A stretch of DNA of 9,636 bases from an uncultured Synechococcus sp. (lineage in GTDB: Bacteria; Cyanobacteriota; Cyanobacteriia; PCC-6307; Cyanobiaceae): assembly GCA_913050105.1 (NCBI GenBank), contig CAJWZN010000047.1:1-9636 (forward strand), in the 5' to 3' direction. The notes under the pieces were generated by a model. That model was not told where the DNA came from. It searched no databases and saw nothing but the letters and a program-made list of their open reading frames with translations. The stretch's first letter is position 1; every line of letters starts with the position of its first letter. The translations under genes and the position numbers were made by a program. Positions 6,470 to 9,636 of the stretch are shown here, one piece after another.

Positions 6470-7195
6470 ATGGATTCCATTGCATTGACAGGGCGCAGAA
6501 ACCTAGTTGCTGCAGTCATTGCTGGATCCATGATTGCCTGCCTTCCTCAGCCGGCTTCATCGGCTTTCCTTCCCCCCAATACCCGTTCGCAGCTGCTGAG
6601 CAGTCCGAATGAGGCACCGACCCGGTTCATTCCCTACGTCATCACCCCCGAGCGGCGTGCCCTGCTCAACACCATCCGTTTTGCTGAAGGAACCTGGAAG
6701 GGTGGCTTTGATGTTGGTTATCGAGTGATGTTCGGCGGCGGGCTGATGCCGTCGATGGATCGTCATCCCAACCGCGTCATCTACAGCTCCCGTTATGCGA
6801 GTGCAGCAGCGGGTGCTTACCAATTCATGCCGTTCACCTGGAATATGGTGCAGCGCCACATCGCCGTTCGCGGTTTCGGCCCCGAAGCGCAGGATCAAGG
6901 AGCACTTTTTCTAGTTCAGCGCCGCAAAGCCCTCGGTCTCACCGATGCCGGTTCGCTCACGCCGGTGTTGACGGCAATGTTGGCGCCGGAGTGGGCTTCT
7001 TTCCCCACCTTGGCGGGTCGCAGTTACTACGGTCAGCCGGTGAAGACCTACACCAAGCTGCGCACCTTCTACGACGTGAACCTCAAGGAACTGCGTCGCA
7101 TTCGGGATCACAAGCGTCAGTCGCTGGCTCTCACTCCGCCGCCTCCGCTCAACAGCTGCAGCGGTTCCAGGATTGCATGTGCAACTCAACTCTGA
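6470..7195 (+). CDS. Exported lambda-R-like muralytic enzyme (GH104-type lysozyme domain)
   Basis: 241 aa from ATG 6470. An N-terminal signal peptide is evident: RR at 9-10, hydrophobic NLVAAVIAGSMIACL, then a likely signal peptidase I site after PASSA (Ala32). The mature part matches phage lambda endolysin R, a lytic transglycosylase, motif by motif: FAEGT here against WSEGT in lambda, with the catalytic Glu at residue 73; a GGxL segment with MDRHPNR; AAAGAYQFM against STGAGRYQL; GPEAQDQGALFL against SPKSQDAVAL; EWASFP with YYGQ against WASLPGAGYGQ. It therefore probably cleaves peptidoglycan glycan strands in the periplasm. A basic region and a Pro-rich tail with two Cys follow the domain. 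The frame extends upstream to a TTG at 6404, but that would bury the signal peptide behind 22 residues. It converges on the DUF1350 gene, 8 nt between stops. Confidence 0.85.
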   Translation: MDSIALTGRRNLVAAVIAGSMIACLPQPASSAFLPPNTRSQLLSSPNEAPTRFIPYVITPERRALLNTIRFAEGTWKGGFDVGYRVMFGGGLMPSMDRHPNRVIYSSRYASAAAGAYQFMPFTWNMVQRHIAVRGFGPEAQDQGALFLVQRRKALGLTDAGSLTPVLTAMLAPEWASFPTLAGRSYYGQPVKTYTKLRTFYDVNLKELRRIRDHKRQSLALTPPPPLNSCSGSRIACATQL

Positions 7196-7203
7196 GCTGA
7201 GCT

Positions 7204-7929
7204 TTATCGGGCCCAGTTCGAGATGACTGATGTGATCTTCCGGGTGGCTTCAACCCGTTTTGGATCATCCGCCCAGCTCCCCAGCAAACTCCTTCGCAGT
7301 CCAGCACTGGCCGGTGTGAGGTGATCTCCGGGGAGATGCAGCTCTTCGCTGTTGTCGAGAGAACGGCTCTTCAGGTTCTCCAGCAGCTCCGGGCTCTGGT
7401 CGAGTTCATCGCGGCCGAACCGAATCACCAGGTTGCGTTCCTGGATGTAATGACGACGGATCAGCCGCAATGTTTCCTTGGGGTCAGGGCTGAATTCCGT
7501 CTCAACACCAAGGCGTGGTGCCAGTTCCCCCAGCAGCGGAATAGAACGATCTGCCTGGAAGTTGTTGAAACACAGGGAGACGAGACCTCGACAGCCCCGG
7601 CCTCCGTCGGGTGCCAGCAGATGGAGCTTGCAGCCAAGGCTGTGGCCAACCCGTAATGGTGTTGGCAGGGGGCCATACCGTTCTTCCAGTCGACGCCGTG
7701 CTTCACGAAAATCGCTCCAGGCATTTCGAGCCTGGGACTGATGGTCGAATCCCGGCACGTAGGACCAGGCATGGACCACGAGCCCCATGGCCGCAAGATC
7801 CTCGAGCAGTCTGCGGTAGCTGACCTGTGGTGTGGCAGCTAAATAGCTACCACCGATGAAGTCGATCTGGCCCGAGGGTTCAGCTGGCTTCAGCTCCCAG
7901 ATCGCGCCGATCTGCCGCCATGTCGGCAT
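7204..7929 (-). CDS. DUF1350 family alpha/beta hydrolase-like protein
   Basis: 241 aa, matching the DUF1350 family of cyanobacteria and plants. The N-terminal WRQIGAIWELKP and IDFIGGSYLAATPQVSYRRLLE segments are typical. Alpha/beta hydrolase features are visible: nucleophile elbow GHSLG (residues 95-99, Ser97), an acidic candidate in FGRDELDQ (Asp174 or Asp177) and a His in PGDHLTP (His203), which is the expected order of a catalytic triad. The substrate is unknown; a lipase or esterase role is only suggested by fold. No signal peptide. The ATG lies 3 nt after the stop of the peroxiredoxin gene, with GCAGGGC just upstream as a possible ribosome site, so the two genes are probably one operon. 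Confidence 0.85.
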   Translation of the reverse strand: MPTWRQIGAIWELKPAEPSGQIDFIGGSYLAATPQVSYRRLLEDLAAMGLVVHAWSYVPGFDHQSQARNAWSDFREARRRLEERYGPLPTPLRVGHSLGCKLHLLAPDGGRGCRGLVSLCFNNFQADRSIPLLGELAPRLGVETEFSPDPKETLRLIRRHYIQERNLVIRFGRDELDQSPELLENLKSRSLDNSEELHLPGDHLTPASAGLRRSLLGSWADDPKRVEATRKITSVISNWAR

Positions 7930-7932
7930 GGC

Positions 7933-8388
7933 TTAGCCCTGCAGTTCGCTGATCACCCGTTGTGCTTCTCGCACATGGGCCGGACCGTCCAGCAAGTTGC
8001 TGAAAACGTGGCGGATCACCCCATCTCCATCCACGACGTAGGTCACCCGTCCTGGAAGCAGGCCAAGCGCCTTGGGAACCCCCATGCTGCGACGCAACGT
8101 GTTGTTGTGATCGCTCAGTAACGGAAAGCTGAGGTTGTGGCGCGTTGCAAACCGCCGATGGCTTACACCGTCATCTCCGCTGATCCCCCAAATTTCCGCA
8201 TTGAGCTCTTTGAATGAATCTGCGTTGTCCCGAAAGCTGCAGGCTTCAGCGGTGCAACCGGGTGTGTCGTCCTTCGGGTAGAAAAACAACACCAGCCAGC
8301 GGCCCCGCACATCAGCGGAAGACCTCATTTCACCGTTCTGATCCTCCAGGTTGAAGTCCGGAAGAGAGTCACCGATGCCGATTGCCAT
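7933..8388 (-). CDS. bcp: Thioredoxin-dependent peroxiredoxin, PrxQ/Bcp type
   Basis: Reduces hydrogen peroxide and organic hydroperoxides using thioredoxin. 151 aa from ATG 8388 (MAIGIGDSLPDFNLEDQNGE). The active site is PKDDTPGCTAEACSFRD: peroxidatic Cys45 and resolving Cys50, five residues apart as in atypical two-cysteine PrxQ/Bcp, and the same numbers as in the E. coli protein, which supports this start over the TTG four codons upstream. The later segments WGISGDDGVSHRRFATRH, FPLLSD and YVVDGDGVIRHVF are all standard. It is cytoplasmic by sequence. It is divergent from the DEDDh exonuclease gene, and leads the DUF1350 gene by 3 nt. On the minus strand, TAGGGTTAAAT at about 8406-8416 could supply a -10 element. 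Confidence 0.95.
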   Translation of the reverse strand: MAIGIGDSLPDFNLEDQNGEMRSSADVRGRWLVLFFYPKDDTPGCTAEACSFRDNADSFKELNAEIWGISGDDGVSHRRFATRHNLSFPLLSDHNNTLRRSMGVPKALGLLPGRVTYVVDGDGVIRHVFSNLLDGPAHVREAQRVISELQG

Positions 8389-8471
8389 CCCAGTGCACAA
8401 AAGCGATTTAACCCTAGGTACTCAGGCCTTGCAGTGGACGTGAGAATTTGGGGGAGTCCATGGGAGCCGGC

Positions 8472-9320
8472 ATGGGGAATCAGCTTGATCTGCTTGGGGA
8501 TTTCTCAATGTCGCCCCCAACCGCTCAGCCAGCCGAAACATCTCCGCTCACTGCAGCGACTGAGGCTGTTCCTGCGCCGGAGCCAGGAGCTGTTCCTGAT
8601 TCAGGCCCCAAATCACTTCTGATTCTGGACACCGAAACCAGCGGACTGGACCCCGCCGCCCATGCCTGCCTGGAGGTGGGCGCAATTCTTTTCGATGTGG
8701 CCTCCCGCTCGGTACTGGCGCAGCAATCATTCCTGTTGCCGGTGGACACCAATGCGGCAGAAGCGATCAATCGCATCCCTGCGGCTGTGACCAGGCTTCC
8801 CCAGCCATGGTCTGAAGGGCTGAATTGGTTCCAGCACCTGGTGGCCGCGGCTGATGTTCTGGTGGCTCATAACGCTGCCTTTGATCGGCAGTGGTTCGGC
8901 CGGGGAGCCCTCCCGCCTGTCGCCACCCCCTGGCTTTGTTCGATGGAGGACATCCGCTGGCCTGCTGATCGCCAACTGCGCTCACGACCTTCGGTGCGTG
9001 ATCTGGCACTGGCGTATGGCGTGCCGGTCTGGGCAGCCCATCGGGCTCTGACCGATTGCATTTACCTCGCCGAAGTTTTTGCGCGCTGTGATGATCTGGA
9101 ACTTCTGTTGAAACGGGGCTTGGAGCCCCGTCGTCTGGTGCGGGCGCGGGTCTCATTTGAGGAGCGCCATCAAGCCAAGGAGGCCGGTTTTCGTTGGAAT
9201 GATCCGATCAAGGGCGCATGGACGCGTCGCCTGAGCGAACGGGAATGCGCTGAACTGAGTTTCCCCGTCGTTGCGGTGGACATCTGTCCTGATGACAGAG
9301 CAGAACATCACTCGAACTGA
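8472..9320 (+). CDS. DEDDh 3'-5' exonuclease (DnaQ-like) with extra C-terminal DUF5710-like module
   Basis: Numbered from 8472 (282 aa). The catalytic residues of a DEDDh nuclease are all present: LDTETSGLD (Asp53, Glu55), VAHNAAFD (Asp138) and AHRALTD (His190, Asp195). An N-terminal Pro/Ala/Glu-rich linker of about 45 residues precedes the fold. After the nuclease, near residues 223-255, RARVSFEERHQAKEAGFRWN with the following KGAWTRR has the pattern of the DUF5710-type module (a short fold with AK..GF.W and a W.R end). Substrate could be DNA or RNA; a role in repair or proofreading is inference. ATG 8472 has GGGAG at 8462-8466; ATG 8460 (four residues longer) has GGGGGAG at 8450-8456, and TTG 8448 is a third option. 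A terminator-like hairpin overlaps the stop codon. Confidence 0.88.
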   Translation: MGNQLDLLGDFSMSPPTAQPAETSPLTAATEAVPAPEPGAVPDSGPKSLLILDTETSGLDPAAHACLEVGAILFDVASRSVLAQQSFLLPVDTNAAEAINRIPAAVTRLPQPWSEGLNWFQHLVAAADVLVAHNAAFDRQWFGRGALPPVATPWLCSMEDIRWPADRQLRSRPSVRDLALAYGVPVWAAHRALTDCIYLAEVFARCDDLELLLKRGLEPRRLVRARVSFEERHQAKEAGFRWNDPIKGAWTRRLSERECAELSFPVVAVDICPDDRAEHHSN

Positions 9321-9343
9321 GTCGGCGATGCTGCTCTTTTCTT
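9297..9343 (+). terminator. Rho-independent terminator-like hairpin
   Basis: AGAGCAG (9297-9303) pairs with CTGCTCT (9331-9337), CATC (9306-9309) with GATG (9327-9330), and ACTC (9310-9313) with GAGT (9319-9322), giving a long stem with an AA bulge and a CGGC bulge. TTTCTT follows. The stop codon of the exonuclease lies in the hairpin. The interrupted T-tract keeps confidence moderate. Confidence 0.5.
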
Positions 9344-9406
9344 CAGCTCTCCGAAGCTACTGCGTTGTTTTGCCGGGACTCGACCCATGCGTATCAGGGT
9401 GATCTC

Positions 9407-9636
9407 ATGGCGGTTTTCATTCATAAACAGCACCATCTGCCGCAGACGCGATTGCGCCACTGGCAACAGGCACGCACCTGGGCTCGCCTGATCCGTGAGG
9501 CTGAGGCCCTCTGGCATGTGGATGTGCGCGCATTGCAGCGAATGGGGGCAGAAGAACTGTCACAGCTGCTTGAAGAGATTCCACCTGCGCAGCGTCAGCG
9601 CATCAATCGCTGGCTGCATGGATATGCCGCATCCAC
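9407..9636 (+). CDS. Partial unknown protein, N-terminal 76 residues
   Basis: A plus-strand frame opens at ATG 9407 and runs to the window edge without a stop (76 complete codons), so the protein continues to the right. GGTGATC at 9398-9404 is complementary to the 3' end of 16S rRNA as generally conserved in bacteria, close upstream of the ATG. The product begins MAVFIHKQHHLPQTRLRHW and is rich in Arg, Gln and Trp, with long helix-forming segments (WARLIREAEALWHVDVRALQ, ELSQLLEEI). No signal peptide, membrane segment or recognised motif. Codon use fits the region. A minus-strand frame over the same bases (9308-9517) looks like its shadow. Confidence 0.65.
   Translation, partial: MAVFIHKQHHLPQTRLRHWQQARTWARLIREAEALWHVDVRALQRMGAEELSQLLEEIPPAQRQRINRWLHGYAAS

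Noticed and set aside
6530..6545. Possible lipoprotein box (MIAC) in the signal peptide
   Set aside because: Met at -3 is a poor match, and a signal peptidase I site (PASSA) follows directly.
6470..7195. Prophage remnant suggested by the endolysin-like gene
   Set aside because: No holin, integrase, structural or attachment-site sequence nearby; the neighbours are chromosomal.
9308..9517. 69-aa minus-strand open frame
   Set aside because: It overlaps the exonuclease 3' end, the terminator-like hairpin and a better plus-strand gene with a ribosome site at 9398-9404.

Overview
The window (GC-rich, roughly 58-60% by eye, densely packed short-spaced genes on both strands) looks like chromosomal DNA of a marine picocyanobacterium of the Synechococcus/Cyanobium type. 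That assignment is an inference from gene content: a quinolinate synthase of cyanobacterial character, a DUF1350 protein, a TIGR04168-like metallophosphoesterase, a two-cysteine PrxQ/Bcp and a small gene with the look of picocyanobacterial conserved hypotheticals. No tRNA, rRNA, CRISPR array, insertion sequence or prophage was seen.

Layout. 1-983 (-): N-terminal 60% of an ATP-dependent DNA ligase running off the left edge. 982-1788 (+): YdcF/DUF218 membrane protein, whose start codon shares the tetranucleotide CATG with the ligase start. 1890-2150 (+): 86-aa unknown. 2162-3148 (-): metallo-beta-lactamase-fold exonuclease of the DNA ligase-associated family. 3188-3337 (+): short acidic ORF. 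3352-4284 (-): nadA. 4329-5186 (+): metallophosphoesterase with an abnormal start region. 5180-6268 (+): GT-B-like glycosyltransferase overlapping it by 7 nt. 6269-6469: AT-rich leader containing an 8-bp hairpin. 6470-7195 (+): exported lambda-R-like muralytic enzyme. 7204-7929 (-): DUF1350 alpha/beta hydrolase-like protein, downstream of 7933-8388 (-): PrxQ/Bcp, the pair forming a likely operon. 8472-9320 (+): DEDDh exonuclease with an extra C-terminal module, ending in a terminator-like hairpin. 9407-end (+): partial unknown gene.

Functional themes. Ligase and exonuclease are two parts of the bacterial four-gene repair cassette (ligase, MBL exonuclease, Lhr-type helicase, phosphoesterase); here they are split by two opposite-strand genes, and the helicase and cognate phosphoesterase are not in view. 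A DEDDh exonuclease adds a third nucleic-acid enzyme. The rest is housekeeping (NAD synthesis, peroxide detoxification) plus cell-envelope functions (YdcF-like, glycosyltransferase, muralytic enzyme).

Most noteworthy: the metallophosphoesterase lacks any ATG/GTG/TTG between an in-frame TAG and its essential N-terminal GDxHG motif; the shared CATG start of two divergent genes; and the exported lambda-endolysin homologue in a non-phage setting.
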